Positions 1 through 8,096 of a DNA stretch of 64,000 nt are shown here, piece after piece. The notes beneath the pieces are model-generated. The model saw nothing but the letters and a program-made list of their open reading frames with translations. It was not told the DNA's origin and did not search any database. The DNA lies in assembly GCF_014654365.1 (NCBI RefSeq), contig NZ_BNAY01000009.1:248001-312000 (forward strand). The letters run 5' to 3'. Made by a program: the position numbers and the translations under genes. Position 1 is the first letter of the stretch. Each line of letters starts with the position of its first letter. The stretch comes from Amycolatopsis oliviviridis. GTDB lineage: Bacteria > Actinomycetota > Actinomycetes > Mycobacteriales > Pseudonocardiaceae.

Positions 1-19
1 TCCTCCCGTACGGGTCCGG

Positions 20-1369
20 CTACTGCCCGGTCCGCTTGCGCGTGGTCCGGGGTTTCGGCGGTTCCTCCGCCTCGGGTGGTGTCTGCTCCGCCTGAGGGAC
101 GTGCCCTTCACGGAGCTCCGCGACCGACGGCACCGACGGTGTCCGGCCGGACGGCGGGATGAGCTGCGGGGTGGGCGGCGCCGGCGGATTCGGATCGGCG
201 GGCGGCGCACCGTCCCGCCCGATCGGCTCGGCGATCCGGACGACCTCCTGGAGGTGGTCGTCGAGTTCGTCGATGGCCCGTTGCACCCGGGAGCTGAAGA
301 AGCCCGGCGGCAGCGACGCGCGGAAGTTGCCCGGCACGTCCCCGTTGGAACCGCCGGTGCTCTGCCGGGGAAGGTTCGCCACGATGCGCTGCAGCCGCTT
401 CGCGATCTGGATGAACGACGTGCTGACGCCCTCCTTGCCCGCCGACTCGATCAGCTTGCCGCCCTCGAAGGTGGCGAACTCGCGGATCCAGCGCAGCAGT
501 CCGCCGAGCGACATGGTCCCGCCCTGCGGATCGGGGACGCGGAGCACTTCGAGGTCCTCCTGCTGGATGAACACCGACCGCAGCATCGCGACGACTTCGT
601 CGACCTGGGACGCCGTCGCGGACAGCAGCCGGGAAAGAGCGACCACGGCGGGGCCGAAGAACGGCTGGCCGCCCGGCGGCTGCGAGAACGGGTCGATCTT
701 GTCGCGCGCGTCCTGCCAGCCCCGGAACAACGAGACCACCCAATCCGTCAGCGTGATGAAGGAGGTCTGGATCCGTTCCTCCTCGATCGTGTTGACCTTG
801 CCCGAGATCAGGCCGAACTCGTCCCGCAGCCTGCCGAGGTGTCCTTGCACCGGGGTGCCGCCGTTCCCGAGCAGCAGCAGGAAGAGCTGATCGACCCGGG
901 CCACGCGGATCAGCGGGTTCTCCAGCTCCTGCCGGATCTGTTCGAGATCGTGCCGGACGAGCGCGCGGAAGCCCTCGCTGTTCTCGGGGTCCGCGTCCGT
1001 CCTCAGTGGACGGAGCGAGTCGAGCAACGCGAGCGAGTCCTTGACCGCGCTCCGGGCCCTGGCCGCGAGCGAGGCCTGGCCGCCGGTGACCGCGCCGAGG
1101 TCGGCCTGGATCGCGTACCCGCGCGGGGTCCACTTCGCCTCGGTGCGTCCTTGGACTTCGTTCAGCTCGAAACTGCCGGTCAGCGCGGCCACGAACCCCT
1201 TGGTGTCGCCCTCGCGCCACTTCCAGCCGAGCATGTCGCTGATCGTCTGGTCGGCGAGTGCGCCGGGTGCCGCCGGTCGCGGTGGGTACTGCCCGGTCGA
1301 CAGCGGATACGCGCTGTCGATGTCCTGTGCTCGCGGCAGCGTCGCGCCGCGGTCGTCTTCGATCGTCAT
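20..1369 (-). CDS. hypothetical protein, last gene of acidic-protein/metallopeptidase operon
   Basis: About 449 residues; I do not recognise the family. The ATG at 1369 is chosen because it overlaps the stop of the preceding gene as ATGA; another in-frame ATG lies 15 bases upstream at 1384. There is no signal peptide or membrane segment. The body looks mostly alpha-helical (a leucine-rich stretch DQLFLLLLGNGG near the middle). The last 65 or so residues are proline-rich (PPADPNPPAPPTPQ) and end in a basic tail, KPRTTRKRTGQ. It is the fourth gene of a tightly overlapping operon starting at 3963, so it probably works with the metallopeptidase and the charged protein encoded there. More genes of the same set may lie beyond the left edge. 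Function unknown. Confidence 0.75.
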   Translation of the reverse strand: MTIEDDRGATLPRAQDIDSAYPLSTGQYPPRPAAPGALADQTISDMLGWKWREGDTKGFVAALTGSFELNEVQGRTEAKWTPRGYAIQADLGAVTGGQASLAARARSAVKDSLALLDSLRPLRTDADPENSEGFRALVRHDLEQIRQELENPLIRVARVDQLFLLLLGNGGTPVQGHLGRLRDEFGLISGKVNTIEEERIQTSFITLTDWVVSLFRGWQDARDKIDPFSQPPGGQPFFGPAVVALSRLLSATASQVDEVVAMLRSVFIQQEDLEVLRVPDPQGGTMSLGGLLRWIREFATFEGGKLIESAGKEGVSTSFIQIAKRLQRIVANLPRQSTGGSNGDVPGNFRASLPPGFFSSRVQRAIDELDDHLQEVVRIAEPIGRDGAPPADPNPPAPPTPQLIPPSGRTPSVPSVAELREGHVPQAEQTPPEAEEPPKPRTTRKRTGQ

Positions 1370-1830
1370 CGGGTCGCCCCACATCCCTTGAATTCGGCCA
1401 GTTCCACTGCTTCACGCCAGCACCGCACCATCGCATCCTCCGCCGAGGACAAGGCGGCGGCGCATTGGTCCACCCCGGAGTGGAAGCTCTTCGCCCAGCC
1501 CCGCCATTCCTGTTCCCGTCCGTGCACCGCCCGCAGCAGCCCGGAAACCGCGTGATGCGAACGGCAGTGACCGTCCACCCGGCGCCGCAGTTCCAGCAGC
1601 GACGACGCCGTGGTGTGCAGCGACTCGGCGCTCACCGGACTCTGTGTCGCACGTGTCGCCGCCTCGACTTCGCCGGTGCCGTCCAGGACGACCTCGGCGA
1701 GGTGATCCGCCGCGGCGAGCCCGACACCGGTGGGCCGGTCCTCGGCGACGCTGATCTCCAGTGCCCGCCAGCAAGCGGCCACCTGGTTCACTTCCTTGCC
1801 CAGCCGGGAGAATTCGGTGTGGAGGGTCAT
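1366..1830 (-). CDS. small helical hypothetical protein
   Basis: 154 residues, no recognised family. Its ATG at 1830 overlaps the stop of the metallopeptidase gene as ATGA, and its own stop overlaps the next start in the same way, so translation of the three genes is probably coupled. The sequence reads as a helical bundle with several Trp, Cys and His residues (for example EQEWRGWAKSFHSG, and Cys at several positions) and has no signal peptide. A role as adaptor or chaperone for its neighbours is only a guess from position. Confidence 0.7.
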   Translation of the reverse strand: MTLHTEFSRLGKEVNQVAACWRALEISVAEDRPTGVGLAAADHLAEVVLDGTGEVEAATRATQSPVSAESLHTTASSLLELRRRVDGHCRSHHAVSGLLRAVHGREQEWRGWAKSFHSGVDQCAAALSSAEDAMVRCWREAVELAEFKGCGATR

Positions 1831-3170
1831 CTCGCCCTCCTGCCGAGTTCTTCCATGAAGAAGCCGAAGAGCCTTTTCGGCGGAGCCATCCGTTCTTCGA
1901 GCGCGAACCGCACCGCGCCGATCAGGAACCGTTCCGGCACCACGCCGGGGGACACACCGTCCGCCAGTCTTTCCGCCGCTTCTTCGATCATCGCCTGTTC
2001 CTTGGCTTCGAACCGCAGCGCCTGGGCCAGCGAGCGCCTGCCCAGCGAGGGGAACGAGGTGAAGCACATCGCCTCCACCACCACGGGGATCGCCTTGTCC
2101 GCCGTCTTGAGCAACGCCGGCGGCGCGTTTATCAGCTTCGCCCTCGGGTACAACCTGTGCCACATCGACGCGTACGCCTCCGCGTGCCGGTCGAAACCCA
2201 TGCGACGCAACAACTCCACCGAGATCTTCGCGCGGAGATACGGCACCGGGTGCACGCCGCGCGGGTTGAACGCCGTCGTTTCCAGTTCGGTGCGCCCGAT
2301 GACGTCGAACAGGGAACCGACGACCGCTGGGCCGCCCAGCAGCAGAGCGGACAGGTCGGCGAACGTCTCCCGGTTCCACCTGACCCAGACGCCGGCGATC
2401 GCCCGCGGCACGCCCGCTTCGACGAGCCGCGCAGCTACCCGCAGCGGGATCGCCCTGGCGAGGCCGAGATCGTTCTGCAGGTTGTGACTCACCTCGTGCA
2501 GGACCGCGCCGAGTGTCCACGGGTTCACCAGCCGGTGGTACGGAAGCTGGATCAGCGGGAACGGGTTGAGCCGGTTTCCCAAGCGCCGCAACGGGATCCC
2601 GCGACGTGAGGTGGCCGGTCCGGACCCGGTGCGCAGGTAGCAGAACGGCGGCGGGGTCGGGATCGACCGCCAGTGCCCGATGCCGAGGTACGCGTACTGA
2701 TAGCAGTCGAGCGCCACCCGGTCGCAGGCCACGAGCCAGGGGGCGAACGCGCCCTGCCGCTGGTTGAACAGGTCGAGGTAGAAGTCCCAGACCCCTTCGG
2801 TGGTCTTGACCCAGCGCTGTGCCCGGGATTTCGCCCGCAGCAGCCGGGCGAGTTCGGCCCGCTCCGGCCGTGCCACCGCCTCTTCCGCGGTCCGGCGCAC
2901 CGCGCGGGTGGCGGAGAACAACGGCTTTCGCAAGGTCGCCATCGTCCGGTTGACCGCCACCAGGTGGGCCCGGCTCGGCCCGGTGGCCGGGTCACCGAAC
3001 TCCGACCAGCGGAACGGCCGCAAAGCGTCCAGATGCCGTTCCACATTGGTGGCCTGGGACAGGACCCAAGCGGTCAGTTCGTCGTTTCCGGACGGCCTCG
3101 CCCGCCGGGATCCGGTGGACGAGGCCGATTCACCGGATGCCGCGGGCAACGCCTCAACGGCGGCGCGCAC
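1827..3170 (-). CDS. putative zinc metallopeptidase (HEVSH motif)
   Basis: About 447 residues from a GTG at 3170, which overlaps the preceding stop (3154-3156) by 17 bases; an earlier in-frame GTG at 3236 is possible. Two thirds along is VLHEVSHNLQND, an HExxH zinc-peptidase motif (H-E-V-S-H), followed about 45 residues later by WNRETFADLSALLLGG, where the Glu/Asp-rich helix could give the third zinc ligand, as in gluzincin-type enzymes. There is no signal peptide or membrane helix, so a cytoplasmic or particle-associated location is likely. N-terminal to the motif is a basic, tryptophan-containing helical region. The gene sits between the charge-segregated protein gene and two unknown genes in one operon. 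The peptidase call rests on the motif and its context; the family is not identified. Confidence 0.65.
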   Translation of the reverse strand: MRAAVEALPAASGESASSTGSRRARPSGNDELTAWVLSQATNVERHLDALRPFRWSEFGDPATGPSRAHLVAVNRTMATLRKPLFSATRAVRRTAEEAVARPERAELARLLRAKSRAQRWVKTTEGVWDFYLDLFNQRQGAFAPWLVACDRVALDCYQYAYLGIGHWRSIPTPPPFCYLRTGSGPATSRRGIPLRRLGNRLNPFPLIQLPYHRLVNPWTLGAVLHEVSHNLQNDLGLARAIPLRVAARLVEAGVPRAIAGVWVRWNRETFADLSALLLGGPAVVGSLFDVIGRTELETTAFNPRGVHPVPYLRAKISVELLRRMGFDRHAEAYASMWHRLYPRAKLINAPPALLKTADKAIPVVVEAMCFTSFPSLGRRSLAQALRFEAKEQAMIEEAAERLADGVSPGVVPERFLIGAVRFALEERMAPPKRLFGFFMEELGRRAR

Positions 3171-3963
3171 GGCCGCGCGCCTTGCCGCGACGGGCGCCGC
3201 CCGTGCGAGCCCGCGACTGCGTCTTGCGCCCGCCACGGGCGGCGGGACGGTGACGGCGCTGCTGCGGACGGCCGCGACGCCGCTGCTGGTTCCGGCGGTT
3301 CGCGGGCGCGTTCTGCGCGCTGTTCACGGTGTGCCCGACCAGCCTGCGCGAGATGTAGCGGGCGTCGACCGGGCGGCCGTCGGCGTACCGGCGCCCGACA
3401 TCGCGCGCGGTGCGCCCGATGATCTTCGGGATGTGCCGGACGGCGCGGCGGGTCGCCGGGTTCCGCCACAGCTTGCGCCCGAGGTTGACCGCGCCGCGGA
3501 TCAGCTTCGGACCGTGCTTGATGATCTTCGGTGCCGCCCATTTCGCCGCCTGGAACGCCAGGGGCGCGAGCGCGCCGAGGAAGGCCTCCGCCTCGTCCTC
3601 GGTCTCCGCGTTCTCGGCCTGGAAGGCCAGTTGCGCCATCATCTCCGCGTCGGAATAGACCCGTCGCCCCGGATGCGCGAAGTCCTCGTCCTCGGATTCC
3701 AGTTCGAACTCGTCCTCGAGTTCGCGGACGACGGCCTCGAACTCCGACTCGAATTCGTCTTCGTCCTCGTACTCGCCGTAGACCTCGTCCTCCAGCTCGT
3801 CTTCGAGCTCCCGGGCCAGCCCGCCGAACTCGTCTTCGAACTCGTCCTCGTCCTCGAATTCGCCTTCCAGTTCGTCTTCGAGCTCGTTTTCGAACTCGGC
3901 TTCGAGTTCACGGCTCAGCTCGTCTTCCAGCTCGCCGTCCACTGCCGCATAGCCACGGCTCAT
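3154..3963 (-). CDS. charge-segregated acidic/basic low-complexity protein
   Basis: 269 residues; the ATG at 3963 is preceded by a good ribosome site (GAGGAG, about 6 bases away). Residues from about 10 to 95 are almost only Glu and Asp with spaced Phe, Leu and Tyr (repeats like ELEDELE and EFEDEDEFED). Residues around 110-200 form a basic amphipathic region (GALAPLAFQAAKWAAP, then KLIRGAVNLGRKLWRNPATR). The last 55 residues are an Arg-rich tail. The protein is therefore strongly bipolar: acidic N-terminus, basic C-terminus. It is the first gene of the 20-3963 operon. Comparable acidic-headed proteins are, as far as I recall, found as unannotated genes in other bacteria; no function is assigned. 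Self-association, nucleic-acid binding or membrane binding by the basic part are possibilities. Confidence 0.75.
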   Translation of the reverse strand: MSRGYAAVDGELEDELSRELEAEFENELEDELEGEFEDEDEFEDEFGGLARELEDELEDEVYGEYEDEDEFESEFEAVVRELEDEFELESEDEDFAHPGRRVYSDAEMMAQLAFQAENAETEDEAEAFLGALAPLAFQAAKWAAPKIIKHGPKLIRGAVNLGRKLWRNPATRRAVRHIPKIIGRTARDVGRRYADGRPVDARYISRRLVGHTVNSAQNAPANRRNQQRRRGRPQQRRHRPAARGGRKTQSRARTGGARRGKARGRARRR

Positions 3964-4061
3964 AACCGTTCTCCTCTGCTCCGGTGAAAATCCGCGATCG
4001 CCGGCGCGGTGCGTCGGTGAGCACGCGACCGACACTGCCCGCTTACCGGGGGACACCGGTA

Positions 4062-4110
4062 GTCACACGTTCCTGTGTGACATGAATCGACTAGTTCGTA
4101 CTTGTCACAC
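4062..4110. promoter_or_regulatory. candidate operator with three GTCACAC half-sites
   Basis: GTCACAC at 4062-4068 faces its exact reverse complement GTGTGAC at 4075-4081 across a 6-base spacer, and a third copy, GTCACAC, stands at 4104-4110, exactly 42 bases (about four helical turns) from the first. The sites lie between the divergent acidic-protein gene and the LuxR-type gene, so either could be controlled from here. The LuxR protein is the obvious candidate binder, but this is inference. Confidence 0.45.
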
Positions 4111-4184
4111 AAACCGACGATGCGGTTTTCCTGTCGGTGGGGTTTGCTAGAGAGGGAGGGAGCCTAGAGGGGGGAGGCCGGTCT

Positions 4185-4607
4185 ATGTCCAGCCCGGCAG
4201 TGGGATTTCCTGCGTCGTCCATACACGACTTCGCGCGGCAGCGAGCGAAGATCGTTTCGGAGGACGAAGTCGTACGAAATCTGGCGAGATCGCTGGTACG
4301 GCGCGTCATGGAACTGAGCGACGGTGCCGCGGTGCAGCGGAAATCGTTGCTCGACGTCACCGAGCACGGGGTCAGATGCCTGCTCGTGCCGGTGACCCCG
4401 GAACCGCACGACCTGCTCAGTCCACGCGAGCACGAAGTGGCGCGCATGGTCGGCCGGGGCTATACGAACAAGCAGATCGCCGGCGTGCTGGAAATCAGTC
4501 TGAACACGGTTTCCGCCCATATGCGCCGGATCTTCACCAAACTGGGGGTCGGCAGCCGTGCGGCGATGGTGGCCGCGTTGAACGGTGAGAATCTCGCCGC
4601 CGTGTGA
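4185..4607 (+). CDS. LuxR-type helix-turn-helix transcriptional regulator
   Basis: 140 residues. ATG at 4185 is preceded by GGGGAGG at 4171-4177; a longer in-frame reading from 4137 has no such site. The C-terminal half is a LuxR/GerE DNA-binding domain: LLSPREHEVARMVGRGYTNK, then a recognition helix around LNTVSAHMRRIFTKLGV. The first 70 residues have no receiver or autoinducer-binding domain, so this is a short NarL-like output domain with a small N-terminal extension. It diverges from the four-gene operon at 20-3963 and is the likely local regulator of it. No partner kinase is seen nearby. Confidence 0.85.
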   Translation: MSSPAVGFPASSIHDFARQRAKIVSEDEVVRNLARSLVRRVMELSDGAAVQRKSLLDVTEHGVRCLLVPVTPEPHDLLSPREHEVARMVGRGYTNKQIAGVLEISLNTVSAHMRRIFTKLGVGSRAAMVAALNGENLAAV

Positions 4608-5048
4608 GCGGCCTTGGGGAAGTCTTGTTCGTGGCGGCGGGTTATCGAGAGGGACGGCGAAAGCAGCGTGCCGTGTGCGGTGAAGGGGGCTTTCATCGCA
4701 TGGCACGCGCGGAAAGTCCCCTTCGTCGCACGCCTGCTGGTTCGCGGCGCCGTGGGGAAAACAACCGGCCGTGGTGACCCGCGTTCCTGTGGCCGGTGTG
4801 ACTGGTGTGGTGGATGGGACATGTTCGCTCGTCGGCGTGCCGGCTTCAGATGTTGCGAAAGTGGCTTTCATAACCTTCAACGTTGCGAAAGTGGCTTTCG
4901 CAACGCCGCCTTCCGTCAGGCCGCATTGGGTCGAGGGGTCGTGAGCGGCAAAGAGGGTTATTGAGGTGAAAGGCAAAGGTGTCATGTTGGGTGCCAAGTC
5001 CGTGAAGGACTCCTCGACCCCAATGCGGCAGTGAGAGGGGAATTCGTA
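4608..5048. other. gene-free region with short dispersed repeats and hairpins
   Basis: No convincing gene in 441 bases. It contains an imperfect inverted repeat (4675-4694 against 4712-4731, three mismatches, core GAAGGGG) related to the palindromes at 23380 and 62095. It also has two direct copies of GTTGCGAAAGTGGCTTTC at 4852-4869 and 4882-4899; the second extends into a perfect 10-base-arm hairpin ending at 4904. Transcription from the LuxR-type gene (rightward) and the FhuF-like gene (leftward) converges here, so the hairpins may also end transcripts. Confidence 0.6.
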
Positions 5049-5666
5049 CTAACCGAGGGCCGCGCGAAGCCGGCGGTCCCGTTCCTCCGGTGTCTGTCGC
5101 GGACAACTGGTGCACTTCGGATTGCCCGCTTCGTAGATCAGGCAACAGGAAGCGCGGCGCACCACGGTGTTCCGCCCGATCCGGGCGAACCGCGGCTCCG
5201 GCATCCCGAGCCCGATCGCGGTCACCAGCGGCGCCGCCAGCGCGACCGCCCGTTCGGTGTCGCCGGTCCACAGGAGGCGGTTGCCGATCGAATCCGTCGC
5301 GATCGCGCCCAGCGCGCGCGGATTCGCGCCTGTGACGTCCGAGATCGTCCCGATCGCGGTGCCCAGCGTCGCGGCGAACGCCTCGCCGAGTTCGGCAAGG
5401 CCGCCGGAGAGGACCCGTGACGATCGTGCGCCGGTGAAGCGGCCGTCCGGGACGAGGTCGATCGTGACGGCGTCGAGCGACGGGTCCAGGGGCGTGCCGT
5501 CGCGCACGAGGGATTCCACCGAGGGGGCGACGAGGACCGAGGACAGCGAGTACCACCAGATCGTGCCGAGCACCTCGGGCCGGGAGCAGCCGTAGAGCTT
5601 CGCGGCGCCGCCGATGCGGGCGCGGACCCAGACGGCGTCGGCGAGCAGGGTCGCGGATGACTCCAT
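5049..5666 (-). CDS. FhuF-like (2Fe-2S)-binding protein
   Basis: 205 residues. The C-terminus carries RRASCCLIYEAGNPKCTSCP, the C-C-x10-C-x2-C cysteine pattern of the ferric-siderophore reductase FhuF family, which binds a 2Fe-2S cluster and is thought to reduce iron released from siderophores in the cytoplasm. The N-terminal part lacks a recognisable transporter or synthetase domain. The ATG at 5666 shares one base with the stop of the upstream methyltransferase gene (TGATG), so the two are co-transcribed although their functions look unrelated. No siderophore genes or Fur-like site were noticed nearby. Confidence 0.8.
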   Translation of the reverse strand: MESSATLLADAVWVRARIGGAAKLYGCSRPEVLGTIWWYSLSSVLVAPSVESLVRDGTPLDPSLDAVTIDLVPDGRFTGARSSRVLSGGLAELGEAFAATLGTAIGTISDVTGANPRALGAIATDSIGNRLLWTGDTERAVALAAPLVTAIGLGMPEPRFARIGRNTVVRRASCCLIYEAGNPKCTSCPRQTPEERDRRLRAALG

Positions 5667-6526
5667 CAGGGCACCGGCCGGTACAGCGCGACGCCGAACG
5701 AGGTGGTGACGTCGGCCGGACCGGTGATCGCGTCGAGGCGTTCCCGGCGTCCGTCACGGTGAAGGTGGTGCGCGCTCGGGCCCATCTCGACGACCTGGCG
5801 GATCTGAGCGGCCGACAGCGTCACCCGCTGGGTGACCTCGAGCCGGTCCACCCGGGCGAAACGCTCACCGAGGGTCTCCTCCAGTCGCGCGTCCTTGGCG
5901 CCGTCGACGGAGATCACCAGGTCGCCCAGTTCCCGGAGATGCCCGGGGTTCGGCGTCGCGACGACCAGCAGCCCGTCCGCGGTCAGGACGCGGTGGAACT
6001 GCGCGGCGTTGCGGGGCGCGAAGACGTTGAGGATCAGCGACGCGCTCGAGCCCGCCACCGGCCAGGGTTCCCACAGATTCCACACGGCCGCGCCCGCGCG
6101 CGCGTGCGCGCGAGCGGCCCGGCGCAGGGCGACGGCGGAGACGTCGAGCGCCAGTCCGTACGCGGCGGGGACGGCGTCGAGCACGTGCGCGAGGTAGTAC
6201 CCCGTGCCCGCGCCCGCGTCGATGATCAGCCCGTCCTGGACATGTTCCGAGGCCACCTTCGCGAGGGCGTCGGCGAGAGGGCGATAAGCACCCGAGGAGA
6301 GGAGGTCGACACGAGCCGCGACCATCGGCGCGGTGTCCGCCGTGCCGGCCGGGACGCGTGCGTGCAGAAGGTTCACGTAACCCTGCTTCGCTACGTCGAA
6401 CGAGTGGCCCCGTTCACAACGCACCGTGCGCTCGCTTGACCCGACCGGGTCACTGCAGACTGAACATCGCAATGACCGGACGATCTCCGGTGGCAGTGGG
6501 TGATTGCCGGATGCACGCGCGTTCAT
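5666..6526 (-). CDS. RlmA-family 23S rRNA guanine-N1 methyltransferase
   Basis: 286 residues from the ATG at 6526, which gives the family N-terminus. The N-terminal zinc-binding domain is visible as RCSVCSDPVGSSERTVRCERGH (spaced as two Cys pairs ending in Cys/His; positions about 20-41), followed by HSFDVAKQGYVNLL. The SAM site is DAGAGTGYYLAHVLD. Enzymes of this family methylate N1 of G745/G748 in helix 35 of 23S rRNA; the Gram-positive branch (G748) can affect tylosin-type macrolide binding. No clear ribosome site precedes 6526, so the message may be leaderless. Its start region lies back to back with the amtB control region. I cannot tell which nucleotide is the target. Confidence 0.8.
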   Translation of the reverse strand: MNARASGNHPLPPEIVRSLRCSVCSDPVGSSERTVRCERGHSFDVAKQGYVNLLHARVPAGTADTAPMVAARVDLLSSGAYRPLADALAKVASEHVQDGLIIDAGAGTGYYLAHVLDAVPAAYGLALDVSAVALRRAARAHARAGAAVWNLWEPWPVAGSSASLILNVFAPRNAAQFHRVLTADGLLVVATPNPGHLRELGDLVISVDGAKDARLEETLGERFARVDRLEVTQRVTLSAAQIRQVVEMGPSAHHLHRDGRRERLDAITGPADVTTSFGVALYRPVP

Positions 6527-6579
6527 GGGGCTATTCGACCACGAGGTTTCGCAACCGGACAGAACGCACCTGGTCTCCG

Positions 6580-6627
6580 GAAACCTGCACGTAACAACGC
6601 CGTACCGACAGTTCACGCGGGTGAAAC
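6580..6627 (+). promoter_or_regulatory. candidate GlnR-binding region upstream of amtB
   Basis: The stretch contains half-sites of the actinobacterial GlnR consensus (gTnAc-n6-GaAAc repeats): GAAAC at 6580-6584, six bases, GTAAC at 6591-6595, six bases, GTACC at 6602-6606, then TTCAC at 6612-6616, six bases, GAAAC at 6623-6627. One spacer (6607-6611) is five rather than six bases. GlnR is the global nitrogen regulator in Amycolatopsis and Streptomyces and activates amtB-glnK-glnD when nitrogen is scarce. Confidence 0.6.
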
Positions 6628-6701
6628 CTGAATCGCGGCCCGAGGAAACACCCCGGTCCAAAGATTCCTGCGCAGTACACCCCAGGCACGGGAGGAAGAT
6701 T

Positions 6702-8096
6702 GTGCTGAACGCAGGAGACACCGCATGGGTGTTGATCAGCGCCGCGCTGGTCATGCTCATGACACCGGGATTGGCGTTCTTCTACGGCGGCATGGTCCGC
6801 GCGAAGAGCGTTCTGAACATGTTGATGATGAACTTCATCGCGCTGGCCGTGGTCGGCGTCCTCTGGACGCTCTACGGCTTCACGATGGCTTTCGGCAACG
6901 ATATCGGCGGCGGGTTGCTCGGTAACTTCGACTTCGCCGGTCTCTCGAACATCTCCGGCAAGCTCGCCGGGTTCGCGACCGCCGCGACGAGCAGCACGCC
7001 CGAGGTCGCCTGGCCCGGCGCGGACGCGCTGCCGCTGTTCGCCTTCGTGATGTTCCAGCTGATGTTCGCGATCATCACGCCTGCGCTGATCTCCGGTGCC
7101 ATCGCCGACCGCGCCAAGTTCTGGGGCTGGACGCTGTTCGTCGCGGTGTGGGTGACCATCGTGTACTTCCCGGTCGCGCACTGGGTGTTCTCGTTCAACG
7201 GCTTCATCGGCGCCGATTCGGTCGGCGGCTGGATCGCCAACCAGCTCAAGGCGCTCGACTTCGCCGGTGGTACCGCGGTCCACATCAACGCCGGCGCGGC
7301 GGGCCTGGCGCTCGCGATCGTGCTCGGCAAGCGCAAGGGCTGGCCGAAGGGCACCGGACGCCCGCACAACGTCCCGTTCGTGCTGCTCGGCGCCGCGTTG
7401 CTGTGGTTCGGCTGGTACGGCTTCAACGCCGGTTCGTCGCTGGCCGCCAACGACCTCGCCGCCGTCGCGTTCACCAACACCACCGTCGCCACCGCGGCCG
7501 CGATCCTCGGCTGGCTGATCATCGAGCAGATCAAGATCGGCAAGCCGACCACCCTCGGCGCCGCCTCCGGTGCCGTCGCGGGTCTCGTCGCGATCACCCC
7601 GGCGGCCGGATTCGTCAGCCCGCTGGGTGCCATCGCCATCGGCCTCGTCGCCGGTGCCCTGTGCGCCCTGGCGATCAGCCTCAAGTTCCGCTTCGGTTTC
7701 GACGACTCCCTCGACGTCGTCGGCGTCCACCTCGTGGGCGGCCTCGTCGGTACGCTGCTCATCGGCCTCTTCGGCACCACCAGCGTCAACTCGCTCGGCG
7801 TCGACGGCCTGTTCTACGGCGGCGGCCTCGGCCAGCTGGGCAAGCAGGCGCTCGCGGCCGCCGTGGTCCTCGGCTACTCGTTCGTGCTCACCTTCGTCAT
7901 CGGCTGGGTGATCAAGAAGCTCGGCGGGTTCCGCGTCAGCGCGGAGGACGAGGTCAGTGGTATCGATGAGGCCCAGCACGCGGAGAGCGCGTACGACTTC
8001 ACCGGTTCGGGCGGCGGCCTCGGCCAGCCGACCACCATCCCGGTCAAGGCGCCCACCGGAAACGCGGCCACGAAACTCGAGGAGAGCAAGGCATGA
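6702..8096 (+). CDS. amtB: ammonium transporter AmtB
   Basis: 464 residues from a GTG at 6702 with GGGAGGA about 6 bases upstream; this start gives the family's short periplasmic N-terminus (LNAGDTAWVLISAALVMLMT). It is a polytopic membrane protein with about 11 helices that conducts ammonia/ammonium across the cytoplasmic membrane. The conserved pore features are present: FFYGGMVRAKSVLNMLMM, DFAGGTAVHINAGAAGLA with the first pore His, and GVHLVGGLVGTLL with the second. A hydrophilic C-terminal tail of about 60 residues would meet PII. First gene of amtB-glnK-glnD, with ATGA overlap into glnK and GlnR-like sites upstream. Confidence 0.95.
   Translation: MLNAGDTAWVLISAALVMLMTPGLAFFYGGMVRAKSVLNMLMMNFIALAVVGVLWTLYGFTMAFGNDIGGGLLGNFDFAGLSNISGKLAGFATAATSSTPEVAWPGADALPLFAFVMFQLMFAIITPALISGAIADRAKFWGWTLFVAVWVTIVYFPVAHWVFSFNGFIGADSVGGWIANQLKALDFAGGTAVHINAGAAGLALAIVLGKRKGWPKGTGRPHNVPFVLLGAALLWFGWYGFNAGSSLAANDLAAVAFTNTTVATAAAILGWLIIEQIKIGKPTTLGAASGAVAGLVAITPAAGFVSPLGAIAIGLVAGALCALAISLKFRFGFDDSLDVVGVHLVGGLVGTLLIGLFGTTSVNSLGVDGLFYGGGLGQLGKQALAAAVVLGYSFVLTFVIGWVIKKLGGFRVSAEDEVSGIDEAQHAESAYDFTGSGGGLGQPTTIPVKAPTGNAATKLEESKA

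Noticed and set aside
3639..3965. Separate genes in the alternative frames of the acidic-protein repeat
   Set aside because: Ser/Thr- or Arg/Pro-rich frames are automatic by-products of GAG/GAC-type repeats; only the Glu/Asp frame has a ribosome site and continues into a sensible C-terminal half.
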